DNA of 64,000 nucleotides from Chryseobacterium angstadtii (GTDB lineage Bacteria > Bacteroidota > Bacteroidia > Flavobacteriales > Weeksellaceae). The notes below the pieces were generated by a model. The model did not search any database and had not been told where the DNA came from. It worked only from the letters and a program-made list of their open reading frames with translations. A program made the translations under genes and the position numbers. The DNA lies in NCBI RefSeq assembly GCF_001045465.1, contig NZ_LFND01000003.1, forward strand, positions 1-64,000, written 5' to 3'. Position 1 is the stretch's first letter. Each line of letters opens with the position of its first letter. Shown piece after piece: positions 1-9,825 of this stretch.

Positions 1-588
1 GGAAACAGGGATATTCTGATGGGAATGAGTGTGATTCAGAGCCAAGATTCAAGAGCCAAGAACCAGGACTTTACAAAAGGAATTTTATTGGGTGGATATA
101 CCCAAGCGGAAAACCGCATTGAGACCGATGATGAAACTTTCTGGATGCTTTACTTAAATGAAGAAGGTAATGAGCAGTGGAGAAAACATGTGAAAGGAGA
201 ATCCAGAAAACGAGAGGAAAGACTCTCTGATATTAAACTAAACAGAGATGGTTCTATTATTCTAGCCGGAACCAGCGCTGAAGAACTTGGAAAAGAAAAC
301 TGGAAGATTGTAAAACTAGGAGACAGCCAGATTAATAAGCTGATTGAAAAGCAGGATATCAAGATTTATCCGAATCCGGTATCTGATTATGCGTATGTGG
401 AAATTGGATATGATTTCAAGGAAGCTGATATTATCCTTTACGATATGGGTGGAAGGCAGTTACAGAGCTTGAAGACGAAGAATAAAGTAACTAAGATCAA
501 TACTCAGAATTTAATTCAAGGGGCTTATCTGGTGACAATAAAGACGGATGCGGGTAAAACGGCGAATGCTAAATTGATAAAGAAATAA
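1..588 (+). CDS. T9SS type A sorting-domain protein, 3' end (5' end outside window)
   Basis: The frame is open from base 1, so the gene begins before the window; the ATG at 19 is internal. The visible 195 residues show a repeat pattern typical of beta-propeller-like secreted proteins (GGYT...D..FW, LSDIKLNRDGSIILAGTS), followed from about base 357 by a C-terminal sorting domain starting IYPNPVSD and ending in a Lys-rich tail (AKLIKK). That domain type directs export through the outer membrane by the type IX system. The stop lies 5 bases before the next start, so it is probably cotranscribed with the two RHS genes. T9SS cargo genes of this kind often sit upstream of RHS genes in Flavobacteriia, so it may help display or secrete the toxin; that role is inference. 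Confidence 0.85.
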   Translation, partial: GNRDILMGMSVIQSQDSRAKNQDFTKGILLGGYTQAENRIETDDETFWMLYLNEEGNEQWRKHVKGESRKREERLSDIKLNRDGSIILAGTSAEELGKENWKIVKLGDSQINKLIEKQDIKIYPNPVSDYAYVEIGYDFKEADIILYDMGGRQLQSLKTKNKVTKINTQNLIQGAYLVTIKTDAGKTANAKLIKK

Positions 589-593
589 AAACG

Positions 594-3512
594 ATGAAAA
601 AAAATAGAATAAAAATTCTGCTAAAATTGGCAGGAATAATTATCGGGATTATTATACCTGGTACCATAGTGGCTCAACAAACTGAGGTTAATTTTGGAGA
701 TTTCTCCCGGCCTGTGCCTTCGGTATCTTCTCTGGCTACTTATAACAATACCCCTGTTTCTCTTTCTACAGGAATGCCCAGCATATCTATTCCTTTGTTT
801 GAGCTTCCCACTAAAACAAAAAACATGTCAGTACCAGTGGCGTTGGCGTATAATTCGGGGAATGTAAAACAACTGGAACCAGCAAGTAATGTAGGAACCG
901 GCTGGTCACTATTGGGTGGAGGTGTTATTTCCAGAGAAATTATAGGAAGCTTAAATGAAGTACAGTACACTAACAGTCCTCCTCATTCAAAGTTTGAGTT
1001 TGATGATATATATTACTATAATCTGCCAGGGATTTCAGGTAAGTTCAGGTTTAATCGAAACACATCAACTGGCACTATAGATATTGAAAACCTTTCTACT
1101 AACAAGGTGAAGATTTCGTATACTAGGGACAATTCTCCACAGGTTTATACATTTACAGTAGCCAGCTTTACAGTAACAGATGAGAACGGCTATAAATATA
1201 TCTTTAATGACTACAGTACAAGCAGCGATCTTATTGAAGGTATTTACCAATACAGATCAGCTTTCTTTTTAAGTCAGATAAAATTAGCTGATGATACGGT
1301 TGTAGCTAATTTTGAATATAGAAAAGACAGCAAAACTGAAAGTGATAGTCCAACTGCTTCCATTGTGTATATGAGTTGTAAACTTGCTAAGATCAATTCT
1401 GATGGGCTGGGCTCTGTGGTTATAGACTATCAGTATGATGATACGAAGGAAAAAACAATGAATGATCCCTACAGCATCTCGCAAATTCTATTGAAAGATT
1501 CACGGGAGAATATAATTTCAGGATATAAGTTCAACTATAAATGGGAACAACTTTTTCCTTTCACAGATTCGGATGATACTGAACAAAAAGGGAGAAGGCT
1601 TTTGAATAAGCTGATAAAAATTAATAGAAATCTTGCAGAATATGAAAAAACAGGTTTCGTATATAACCCTTATCAGGATATGGGGGCGCTTATGAACGAA
1701 AACTATCACCCGGGGCTTTTGAAAAAAATGATTTATCCAACAGGAGGGGTAGCAGAATATAATTTTGAAGCCCATGATTATTTTTTCAATAGAACTTCAC
1801 CACAGTATCTGGAAAATTTATTGGGGACAGTCAGCATTATTGATCCTTTGGTGCAGGAATGGGGGCCTGAAGCTCCTGTAATCAATGTGGATACCAATCA
1901 AAGTTCAGAATATACCTTAACTGTTCAGGGAAATCCAGGCGTGACCCAGAGTGTTGCTCTAAAATTTATTATCAACGAATACTATCCACCGGGTATTTGG
2001 GTTCCTGACACCCCAGATCCAGATGATCAGCCTGCTCCAGGAACAGAACCGGGACCTGGTGGTCATTATCACTTTGATTTAACTTATACCCTGAAAAAAG
2101 ACGGTGTTGTCATTACCAGACACTCCGCTGACATTAATACATTTTTTTACCAATTACAACCGGGTAATTACATTGTAAGCATTTCCGGGACGGGCGGAAA
2201 AGCACAGATGTTGAAGTCCCAGATAAGACTGAAAAATGGCCCTTATCCCAATAGGAAGGCCGGACCAGAGTATGGCTCAAGGATCAAAAGCATTAAACAT
2301 TACAACAGTATTAATGACACACAACCAGTAAAAACGGAACAGTATAGTTACGCTCCATTTACAGATCCAATTAGCTCTAGCGGTTACATTTTCAGGAATG
2401 AATCTGAAGATCCAACCCCCTTTTCTAATTACGTACTTTATAAAAACGTATCGGTAACAGATGGCGAAAATGGATTTGTACACTATTATTTCAAAACACC
2501 TGATGACTACCCTAAAACAGCATATACGGTGGACGGAACTGCCACAAGTTTCTGGCAATACTACACCATTACTAAATCTGGAGTTATGGCTAAAAAAGAG
2601 ACCTATAATGAGCTAAATGAATTATTATCGTCTTCGGAATACGAATCGGAATTTGAAACGTTGCAGAATTTTCCAGATCTGAAAATACCGGCATACCAAG
2701 GAGTTTCGGAAATATATACCAAACCTGCATACATTAAAAACACCAAAACAATTACGAAAACCTATTCAGGAGGTATATATGCAAAGAGTACAGCTGAAAC
2801 AACTTATAATGCTAGTAATTTCAACCCTGAATATATAAAAGAGGTTTCGTCTGATGGTATAGTCATGGAAAAACGAATCCGATATGCTATGGATAAAAAT
2901 AAAGTACAGCTTATCAGCGCCAATATGGTTTCTGTTCCTTTAGAAACCGAAACAAAAGTGAATGATAAGACAATTGAAAAAATAGAAACTCTGTATGCAG
3001 ATTCCGGAAGATTTGATCCTGCTTCAGTTATTGTAAATAGCCCGGATGACGGAAGTGTCAAGATCCCTGTAAAATACGAATCATATGATTCGTACGGAAA
3101 TCTACGTCAGTATTCAACTAATGTTAATGAAGCTACAGGAATTGGTTTTCCAACTGTTATTATATGGGGTTATAATCAGGCTATGCCTATTGCAAAAATA
3201 GAAGGCGCAAAATTGTCGGATATAGGAAATCTGGCTGATGATATTATTACTAAATCCAATGCAGACAAGGATATTCAAACCGAAACTGATTTGATTAATG
3301 TATTAGATCTGTTTAGAACCAATTCTGCTTTAAAAAATTTCCATATCACTACCTTCACTTATGATCCTTTAATTGGAACTACAACAGAGACTTCTCCTGA
3401 TGGGATTAGGAAAATTTATAAATATGATCAAAATGGTCGTTTGCAATCCTTAACAGATGTAAACGGGAATATTCTTAAAGAATATAAATATAATACTAAG
3501 CCACAGCCTTAA
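594..3512 (+). CDS. RHS/YD-repeat protein, N-terminal partner of the toxin gene
   Basis: This 972-residue protein starts with a clear signal peptide (residues 1-28, hydrophobic core then IVAQ). The N-terminal third (VSLSTGMPSISIPLFEL, NSGNVKQLEPASNVGTGWSL) resembles the SpvB/Tc-toxin-like start of Bacteroidota RHS proteins. A Pro/Asp/Gly-rich linker lies near residues 463-495. The C terminus has YD repeats (YKYDQNGRLQSLTDVNGN). It has no RHS core of its own and no toxin tip. The next gene, 17 bases downstream, supplies the core, so the two probably form one split RHS shell. No catalytic motif is visible. The exact domain names are inferred from pattern recognition; the RHS-family assignment itself is firm. 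Confidence 0.85.
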   Translation: MKKNRIKILLKLAGIIIGIIIPGTIVAQQTEVNFGDFSRPVPSVSSLATYNNTPVSLSTGMPSISIPLFELPTKTKNMSVPVALAYNSGNVKQLEPASNVGTGWSLLGGGVISREIIGSLNEVQYTNSPPHSKFEFDDIYYYNLPGISGKFRFNRNTSTGTIDIENLSTNKVKISYTRDNSPQVYTFTVASFTVTDENGYKYIFNDYSTSSDLIEGIYQYRSAFFLSQIKLADDTVVANFEYRKDSKTESDSPTASIVYMSCKLAKINSDGLGSVVIDYQYDDTKEKTMNDPYSISQILLKDSRENIISGYKFNYKWEQLFPFTDSDDTEQKGRRLLNKLIKINRNLAEYEKTGFVYNPYQDMGALMNENYHPGLLKKMIYPTGGVAEYNFEAHDYFFNRTSPQYLENLLGTVSIIDPLVQEWGPEAPVINVDTNQSSEYTLTVQGNPGVTQSVALKFIINEYYPPGIWVPDTPDPDDQPAPGTEPGPGGHYHFDLTYTLKKDGVVITRHSADINTFFYQLQPGNYIVSISGTGGKAQMLKSQIRLKNGPYPNRKAGPEYGSRIKSIKHYNSINDTQPVKTEQYSYAPFTDPISSSGYIFRNESEDPTPFSNYVLYKNVSVTDGENGFVHYYFKTPDDYPKTAYTVDGTATSFWQYYTITKSGVMAKKETYNELNELLSSSEYESEFETLQNFPDLKIPAYQGVSEIYTKPAYIKNTKTITKTYSGGIYAKSTAETTYNASNFNPEYIKEVSSDGIVMEKRIRYAMDKNKVQLISANMVSVPLETETKVNDKTIEKIETLYADSGRFDPASVIVNSPDDGSVKIPVKYESYDSYGNLRQYSTNVNEATGIGFPTVIIWGYNQAMPIAKIEGAKLSDIGNLADDIITKSNADKDIQTETDLINVLDLFRTNSALKNFHITTFTYDPLIGTTTETSPDGIRKIYKYDQNGRLQSLTDVNGNILKEYKYNTKPQP

Positions 3513-3529
3513 TATGTAAATCTACAAAC

Positions 3530-6500
3530 ATGAAAAAAATAGTCTTAACATTATATATATTTTTCTGTGTTCTAGGCCGGGCACAGAGTTTAACATCTAC
3601 GGAAAATTACGTATATAGCAGAACCTATATGGAAGCTGTAACATCTGAGCAAGCAAATGCTGCCCAGACCCAGATTGTAAAGTATTTAGACGGTCAGGGA
3701 AGGGCTTTTCAAAATATTGGAATAAAGGCTTCCCCATCATCAAAAGATATTGTTGTTCCACTAACTTATGATGGTTCTGGCAAACAGACAAAATCTTTTT
3801 TACCAATGCCTTCAGACTCACAGAACGGGGCATATATGCCCGCATTGAACGGAAATTCTGTAAATACATATTATGGTGTTCCTAATGCATATTCTGAAAC
3901 GGCTTATGAAAAATCTCCGTGGGGAAGGCCAAAGAAACAGGCAATGCCAGGAAGTGACTGGCAGATTGCGGGAACTCATACACAAAAAGCAGAATATGGT
4001 TTGAACGGTGAGGGAAAAGTGAAAAGATTTAAAGCTGTAACAATCTGGAACCCATCGGCTGGAATTAACGATGTTTCTTTATCGATCGCTGCAGATGATG
4101 ATTATACTTCAGGTGGATACTATAAAGCGGGAACATTGTTTGTGACTATCTCAACAGATGAGGATGGAAATGAGACTCACACATTTACCAACTCACGGGG
4201 CCAGAATATAATGTTTCGTCAAATTAATAGGAAAACAAATGGAATTTCTGAGAACCTAGATACTTATTATGTTTACAATGAGTCTGGAAATACTGTCTTT
4301 GTTATTCCTCCTAAAGCCTCTGTATCAGCAGTATCTCAAAATATTCTCGATAATTTATGCTATCAATATAAATATGACCAATATAACAGGGTAGTCGAAA
4401 AAAAGTTGCCAGGAAAAGGCTGGGAGTTTACGGTATACGATAAGCAAAACAGACCCGTATTAAGTCAGGATGGCCTTCTTGCAGGCACTACAAATAACTT
4501 TTCAAAGAAGGGATGGGTATTTAAAAAGTATGATGCATTTGGCAGACCTGTGTACAGCGGATTCTTTGCCAATTCTGCTTCAAGGACTGTTATGCAGACG
4601 GCTTTAAACAATATGTCGGCCAATGCTCTTAATAATGAAAAGCCTAGCATGACACCATTTACGCAGAATGGGATCAGTGTATATTATACCAAAGAAGCTT
4701 TCCCGACAGGAAGTATGACGATTCTTGGAGTGAATTATTATGGTGAATACCCTACAGGATTTTCCCAAAGACCTGAGCAAATACTTGGCAATAATACTCT
4801 TTCACCAGTACCCACAAGTATTGCGGTTAATGGACTGTCATCTATAAGAAGCACAAAAACATTTCCTACAGCATCTTTGACGAGAAATATCGAAAATGAA
4901 AATTGGACCTCATCAGTGCTTTGGTATGATACTTTGGGACGAATAATTGGGACCTATGAAGGCAATCATCTGGGTGGGTTTACCCGTACAGAGATTTTGT
5001 TGGACTTTTCGGGGAAAACAAAAGAACTATATACTTTTCATTCGAAAAATTCAGCATCTGTACAGGTTACAGTAAAAGACAGATTTGTTTACAGTCCGCA
5101 GAATTTTCTATTGAAACATTATCAGCAGATTAATGCCAATCCGGAAGAACAATTATCTGAATATGCTTATAATGATTTGGGGCAGGTTGTTAATAAGAAA
5201 ACAGGTAATGGCCTTCAGAGTATTGATTACACATACAATATCAGAGGATGGCTTACAGGAATCAACCCTTCTGATATAAACGATATGGGAAGTAAGCTTT
5301 TTGCTTACAGGATAAAATACAATTCAGTAGAGGGTGCAGAAGTACCTAACAATTCCTTTACCAATCTTAAAGTGAAACCGAGATACAACGGTAGTATTGC
5401 AGAAATAGATTGGAAAACAGCCTTTGGAGCTAATGAGCCGCTGAGACGATACGGATATGTATATGATGGTGCAACAAGGCTGCTGGCGGGCTTCTTCCAG
5501 ATCAGCACCAATCCTTATTCTAAAGAATATAGCGAAGTTGTGGATTATGATCTTGCCGGGAATATTACTTCGCTGCATAGAACTGGAAGTGCTGTCAATG
5601 GAAAGGCAGAGGTAATGGATAATCTCACCTACAATTATCTGAATAGAGGTAATCAGCTGGAGTATGTACAGGAATCTGGAAAAGGAAATGCTTTAAGTGG
5701 GTATCCTCTGGCTACCGGACAAGGAAGTATTATGCAATATGATGCCAATGGAAATATTACACAACAACTTGACAAGCGTCATGAAAAAATTACTTATAAT
5801 TTTCTGAATCTTCCTTCTGCTATTTTTTCATCTTCCCAACCAGAAACTCTGAAATATATTTATTCATCGGACGGTACAAAAAAGCAAATGTCAAAAAATA
5901 TAGAAGTTACAGACTATTTAGGGGCATTTCAGTATACTGTTAATAATTCGTCAGGATTACAGACTTCTTTTGTTCTTGCCAATGAGGAAGGTTACTATGA
6001 TTTTATCAATAACAGATATGTATACCAGTATAAAGATCATCTGGGAAACATAAGGCTGTCTTACACAAAAGCGAGCGGTGGGCAAGCTGTCATTCTTGAA
6101 GAAAACAATTATTATCCCTTTGGGCTAAAACATTCCGGATACAATACAGGCAATACAGGCAACAACCAATTTAAATATCTTTACAATGGCAAGGAGCTGC
6201 AAAGCACCGGAAATCTGGATTACGGATGGAGACAGTATATGCCGGATCTTGGTAGATGGAATGGAATGGATCAGTTAGCTGAAAATTACCATTCAGCAAG
6301 TCCTTATGCTTATGTGATGAATAACCCAATATCTTATATAGATCCAGATGGAAGAGATATTGAAGAGACTGATAATGGCTGGAGCTTTACAGGTGATGAT
6401 ATAGGTTGGGCTATGAGCTATTTCGGAAATGGTGGGAAAGTAAAGGATCTGGATGGCGCTTTAGCATCGTGGCTAACAGGAGGAAACTCTTTTGGAAGTA

Positions 6501-7594
6501 ATAATGAAAGTTTCTGGCAAGATTTTGAAGGGCTTAGCATATCAATACCGGAAGTTATTATTAATGCAAAAGGAAATTCCAAAACATGGAAATTGGGAAG
6601 CAATCTTGATTTTAACAGCTTCCTGATGTACAGTAAATTTACAGGAGCTTTGGGAGAAGCAACCTATGATTTCAACAGTAGTAGAATGGGGTCGGCTATT
6701 CTCAATTCTAAGGCATCACAGAGCGTGGCAGGCGTTGAAAATTTCCTGTTTCTTGAACTTCCTGCATCCGTGCTGGGTGGAGAAGTATTAGCTATTGGAT
6801 GGAGAGCTGCAGGAATGAGTCGTATTATATGTAGACCTCTGGGAAGAATTACCAATGGATTGATAAAGATCTGTTTTACTGAAGGTACTCTTGTTGCCAC
6901 AGAAAATGGAAACAAAAAGATTGAAGACATCAAAGAAGGTGATCTGGTATGGAGTTATAATGAAAAAACGGGTAAAAAAGAGCTTAAAAAAGTAGTTGAG
7001 CTATCCCGAAATACTTCTTCTTCATTAGTGAAAATCTCTGTAAACGGAACGGAAATTACCTGTACACCGGAACACCCTTTTTATGTGAATGAAAATTGGG
7101 TTGAAGCTAAAAATCTTACTAAAGGAATGCTTCTAACCACTCTGAACGGAAAAAATTCTCCTGTAGAATCTATAAAGTTTTTGGATGAGAAAGTAAAAGT
7201 CTATAACTTTGAAGTAGAGGATAATCATAATTATTATGTTTCTGAGAAAGGGGTTTTGGTACATAATGATTGTGGTGTAACTGCAATTATTGAAGCAATG
7301 CCATCATCATTAAAGCAGTTAAACATGTGTAAGGACTTTGCTGCCAGCTTGATGGAGAAGATGACAGCGCAGGGCATGAAAGGAGAATTATTAACATTAA
7401 AGTCTGAGACTGATTTTATTTGGTCAAACACATTTAATAGAACTATCACTACAAATGGAGACCATGTTGGGGTAAAAGTAGGTAATACAGTATATGATAA
7501 TTTGTTTCCAAATGGAATTGAATATTCTAAATGGCTTATGGATTTAGAAGTAGGTTCTCCAATTTTAGGAATGCCAAAAGTAACACCTTTTTAA
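3530..7594 (+). CDS. RHS polymorphic toxin: DUF6443, RHS core, Hint domain, papain-like toxin tip
   Basis: This 1354-residue secreted protein has a signal peptide (residues 1-18) and a DUF6443-type N-terminal region. Many YD repeats follow, then the RHS core (YKDHLGNIRLSY near residue 834, ending YVMNNPISYIDPDGRD near 943). A Hint autoprocessing domain spans about 1115-1247, from CFTEGTLVATENG to VSEKGVLVHND; its Cys1115 and terminal HND suggest self-release of the tip. The last 107 residues hold Cys1267 (NMCKDF), His1312 (GDHVGV) and Asp1323 (YDNLFPNGI), an order and spacing that fit a papain-fold Tox-PL-2 peptidase/deamidase-like toxin. Two small genes follow directly and are the candidate immunity genes. 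The Hint call is strong. The papain-fold call rests on motif pattern only, and the target is unknown. Confidence 0.88.
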   Translation: MKKIVLTLYIFFCVLGRAQSLTSTENYVYSRTYMEAVTSEQANAAQTQIVKYLDGQGRAFQNIGIKASPSSKDIVVPLTYDGSGKQTKSFLPMPSDSQNGAYMPALNGNSVNTYYGVPNAYSETAYEKSPWGRPKKQAMPGSDWQIAGTHTQKAEYGLNGEGKVKRFKAVTIWNPSAGINDVSLSIAADDDYTSGGYYKAGTLFVTISTDEDGNETHTFTNSRGQNIMFRQINRKTNGISENLDTYYVYNESGNTVFVIPPKASVSAVSQNILDNLCYQYKYDQYNRVVEKKLPGKGWEFTVYDKQNRPVLSQDGLLAGTTNNFSKKGWVFKKYDAFGRPVYSGFFANSASRTVMQTALNNMSANALNNEKPSMTPFTQNGISVYYTKEAFPTGSMTILGVNYYGEYPTGFSQRPEQILGNNTLSPVPTSIAVNGLSSIRSTKTFPTASLTRNIENENWTSSVLWYDTLGRIIGTYEGNHLGGFTRTEILLDFSGKTKELYTFHSKNSASVQVTVKDRFVYSPQNFLLKHYQQINANPEEQLSEYAYNDLGQVVNKKTGNGLQSIDYTYNIRGWLTGINPSDINDMGSKLFAYRIKYNSVEGAEVPNNSFTNLKVKPRYNGSIAEIDWKTAFGANEPLRRYGYVYDGATRLLAGFFQISTNPYSKEYSEVVDYDLAGNITSLHRTGSAVNGKAEVMDNLTYNYLNRGNQLEYVQESGKGNALSGYPLATGQGSIMQYDANGNITQQLDKRHEKITYNFLNLPSAIFSSSQPETLKYIYSSDGTKKQMSKNIEVTDYLGAFQYTVNNSSGLQTSFVLANEEGYYDFINNRYVYQYKDHLGNIRLSYTKASGGQAVILEENNYYPFGLKHSGYNTGNTGNNQFKYLYNGKELQSTGNLDYGWRQYMPDLGRWNGMDQLAENYHSASPYAYVMNNPISYIDPDGRDIEETDNGWSFTGDDIGWAMSYFGNGGKVKDLDGALASWLTGGNSFGSNNESFWQDFEGLSISIPEVIINAKGNSKTWKLGSNLDFNSFLMYSKFTGALGEATYDFNSSRMGSAILNSKASQSVAGVENFLFLELPASVLGGEVLAIGWRAAGMSRIICRPLGRITNGLIKICFTEGTLVATENGNKKIEDIKEGDLVWSYNEKTGKKELKKVVELSRNTSSSLVKISVNGTEITCTPEHPFYVNENWVEAKNLTKGMLLTTLNGKNSPVESIKFLDEKVKVYNFEVEDNHNYYVSEKGVLVHNDCGVTAIIEAMPSSLKQLNMCKDFAASLMEKMTAQGMKGELLTLKSETDFIWSNTFNRTITTNGDHVGVKVGNTVYDNLFPNGIEYSKWLMDLEVGSPILGMPKVTPF

Positions 7595-7604
7595 AGAAAA
7601 AAAT

Positions 7605-7925
7605 ATGAAATTTGAAGAATTAATGTCTCATATTGAAAGGAGACCACAACAATTTATCGGTGAAAAAGATATATTCTTATTAAATGCCTTTTTAACAGGG
7701 TATCTGTGTAATGATGCAATAAGATTAGGGGAAAGCGCTAAATACGATTTTAGATCTGATTTTAATAATTGGTTGCAAAAAAAATTCAATTATCACAATT
7801 CATTTTCATGGTCAAATATAATAAATGAAATAAGTAAAAAAGAAAATTTAAATTCAGTCGATGTTTTCTTTAAAGAATATCATTTATATGAAAACGAGAA
7901 AAAATCAGTAAGTGAATTCGATTAA
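7605..7925 (+). CDS. Candidate immunity protein, copy 1
   Basis: The product is 106 residues, with no signal peptide and no transmembrane segment, so probably cytoplasmic. I do not recognise a named family. It starts 10 bases after the RHS toxin gene, the usual place for a cognate immunity gene. Its closest visible relative is the next gene: both share a start like HIE..P, a GYL segment, SDF..WL..KFN, and LNSVD.FF.EY.L at the end. Its codons are markedly more AT-rich than the RHS core genes, as is common in exchangeable toxin/immunity cassettes. The immunity role is inferred from position and size. Confidence 0.65.
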   Translation: MKFEELMSHIERRPQQFIGEKDIFLLNAFLTGYLCNDAIRLGESAKYDFRSDFNNWLQKKFNYHNSFSWSNIINEISKKENLNSVDVFFKEYHLYENEKKSVSEFD

Positions 7926-7932
7926 TTGTGTG

Positions 7933-8235
7933 ATGACTATACACAAAATTTTGCCTCATATTGAACAAAAGCCTCTAATGTATTTAAAAACAAAGAATAT
8001 TTATCTTTTGGATTCTTTTATCGGAGGATATTTATCCTGTCAGCAAATTCACGATAAAAATTTTGATGATATAAATTTTCAATCTGATTTTCATGAATGG
8101 TTAAGGGTTAAATTTAACTTTGAAAGAGGTAGTACTTGGGCTGATTATATTTTTAAAATAAGCCAGAATGAAGGATTAAATTCAGTAGATATTTTTTTTA
8201 GAGAATATTATTTATTCAAAGAAGAAAATTTATAG
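7933..8235 (+). CDS. Candidate immunity protein, copy 2 (paralogue of the preceding gene)
   Basis: The product is about 100 residues. I chose the ATG at 7933 because its product (MTIHKILPHIEQKP) aligns with the start of copy 1 (MKFEELMSHIERRP); an in-frame ATG at 7912 overlaps the end of copy 1 and would add seven residues. It shares GGYLSCQQ, SDFHEWLRVKFNF and LNSVDIFFREYYLF with the first copy but has diverged at many positions. Tandem diverged immunity paralogues can protect against related toxin tips carried by neighbours. It is AT-rich, probably cotranscribed with copy 1, and followed by a terminator-like hairpin. Function is inferred from context. Confidence 0.62.
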   Translation: MTIHKILPHIEQKPLMYLKTKNIYLLDSFIGGYLSCQQIHDKNFDDINFQSDFHEWLRVKFNFERGSTWADYIFKISQNEGLNSVDIFFREYYLFKEENL

Positions 8236-8240
8236 TATTT

Positions 8241-8277
8241 AAAATATTCCCTTGCTTATTGAGTAAGGGATATTTTT
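8241..8277 (+). terminator. Terminator-like hairpin after the immunity pair
   Basis: AAAATATTCCCTT (8241-8253) pairs with AAGGGATATTTTT (8265-8277) with one bulged T, and a T-rich run follows. It closes the toxin/immunity transcript just before the displaced toxin fragment. Confidence 0.55.
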
Positions 8278-8297
8278 ATTTTGGAGGAAAAACTCTA

Positions 8298-8603
<306 letters not shown>

Positions 8604-8604
<1 letters not shown>

Positions 8605-9038
8605 TGAAAGTTTTTAATAAAATAATAATTTGTTTTTCATTTGCTGTTATAAGCTGCTCTGCTATAAAGACAACTGAAATATATGGTACAGAGATGGAGG
8701 TTGTCGATAATGTAAGATCAAAAGTTATGATTAAAAAGTTTCATGCTCAGAATAAAAACAAGTCTTTTCTAGATTTTACATCTCAGTTTGACAATCTTAT
8801 TACGGTCAAAAATGGTGATAGTATTGTTCTCAATGAAAAAAGTAAGACATTGCCGATGCTAGGATATACAAACTCTTGTGTAATTTTTAATAATAAAGAG
8901 GTTGAAATTATTATTGATAAGAAACATAAAATGAAATTGAATAAAGAACAATTACCAAAGTATAAGTTTATATATATTGAAAAAGATAAAAATCATTATA
9001 AAATCGAATATACTAATAAAGCTCGTTCTTTTATGTAA
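8604..9038 (+). CDS. Putative lipoprotein, candidate immunity gene of the displaced toxin module
   Basis: The product is 144 residues. The N terminus is a lipoprotein signal with lipobox VISC, giving Cys18 as the probable lipidated residue. The mature part is Lys-rich and beta-like, with no family I recognise. Its ATG overlaps the stop of the orphan toxin frame (TAATG at 8602-8606), which points to translational coupling with that module. That coupling and the locus context make it a candidate envelope immunity protein for a toxin whose gene is now broken. An unrelated small lipoprotein is the alternative. It is strongly AT-rich. Confidence 0.6.
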
Positions 9039-9061
9039 AAAAGAATAATGCAACATAAAAC

Positions 9062-9085
9062 CCTCAATTTTGTGAGGCTTTTATT
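9062..9085 (+). terminator. Weak intrinsic terminator
   Basis: CCTCA (9062-9066) pairs with TGAGG (9073-9077) around a six-base loop and is followed by CTTTTATT. It sits 23 bases after the lipoprotein stop. Confidence 0.5.
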
Positions 9086-9142
9086 AATTATATGCTTCGT
9101 TTTCCAGTTGAACATTGAAACTGATATTTTAAAATTTTATAA

Positions 9143-9255
9143 GATCAGTATATTGATCAGTACAAAGATCATTTGAGTAACGTGAGAATAATTTTCACCA
9201 GAAACAGCGCAGGTACCCTTGAAATCACCGATTCAAATGATTATTATGTATATTT
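9143..9255 (+). pseudogene. Remnant of an RHS core (YKDHL...DYY)
   Basis: In one frame this stretch reads DQYIDQYKDHLSNVRI, then TRNSAGTLEITDSNDYY. That matches the part of an RHS core that reads YQYKDHLGNIRLSY ... ILEENNYYPFG in the intact gene. The match stops where PFG should follow, and nothing RHS-like precedes it. It is a scar of another RHS copy, independent of the toxin-tip scar upstream. The rest of the 9039-9300 gap shows only the small terminator. Confidence 0.65.
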
Positions 9256-9300
9256 GAGGGTATTTACAAAATTTTCACCCAGAAATATTCTTAAAATTAG

Positions 9301-9825
9301 ATGGAAAGGATTGACAGGAAAATTTATAATTCAGAAAAATTATTTGCTGTAAATAGTGATATAGTGGATTGGAACTTAGAAAAGCGTCATGGCATGCAGA
9401 AGTGGAGAGCACATGATCGGTATGGTTTCATTGAGCTGAATCTTTATGAATTAGACAATTATAAAAGAGAAATAAATAACAGCTTTCCATCTGATTACTG
9501 CTCAAATATTGATTGGAAAGTAGATGAAAATGTATTTCCAAAAGAACTTTACGACCTTCATCTGGAAGAAATAAAAAATTATGCTGATTTTATTACCATT
9601 TATATTTCGGCCCTCAAAGGGAAGCATTTAAATTTTATTTTTGAAATTACTTTTGCAGGTTTTCACATAATAGACAGTTTCCGGAAAAATACTTACGGAA
9701 GAGCTTTAATTGAGGCAGTCATAAGCTGTTTTAACCAGGAAAGCTACAATGCAGGGAAATCCTACAAAGAAAAATACCATTCACCTGAGGAAATAGAGTA
9801 TCAAATGTCACATTATAGAAAATGA
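9301..9825 (+). CDS. Hypothetical protein of 174 residues
   Basis: No family recognised. The product is soluble, with no signal peptide or membrane span and many aromatic and charged residues (WNLEKRHGMQKWRAHDRYG, then a helical stretch near FIFEITFAGFHIIDSF). It lies directly downstream of RHS scars, so it may be a further accessory or immunity-type gene. Its stop overlaps the start of the acetyltransferase gene (ATGA at 9822-9825), which suggests co-translation. Upstream in frame the sequence stays open into the RHS remnant, but this ATG is the first good start. Function unknown. Confidence 0.6.
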   Translation: MERIDRKIYNSEKLFAVNSDIVDWNLEKRHGMQKWRAHDRYGFIELNLYELDNYKREINNSFPSDYCSNIDWKVDENVFPKELYDLHLEEIKNYADFITIYISALKGKHLNFIFEITFAGFHIIDSFRKNTYGRALIEAVISCFNQESYNAGKSYKEKYHSPEEIEYQMSHYRK

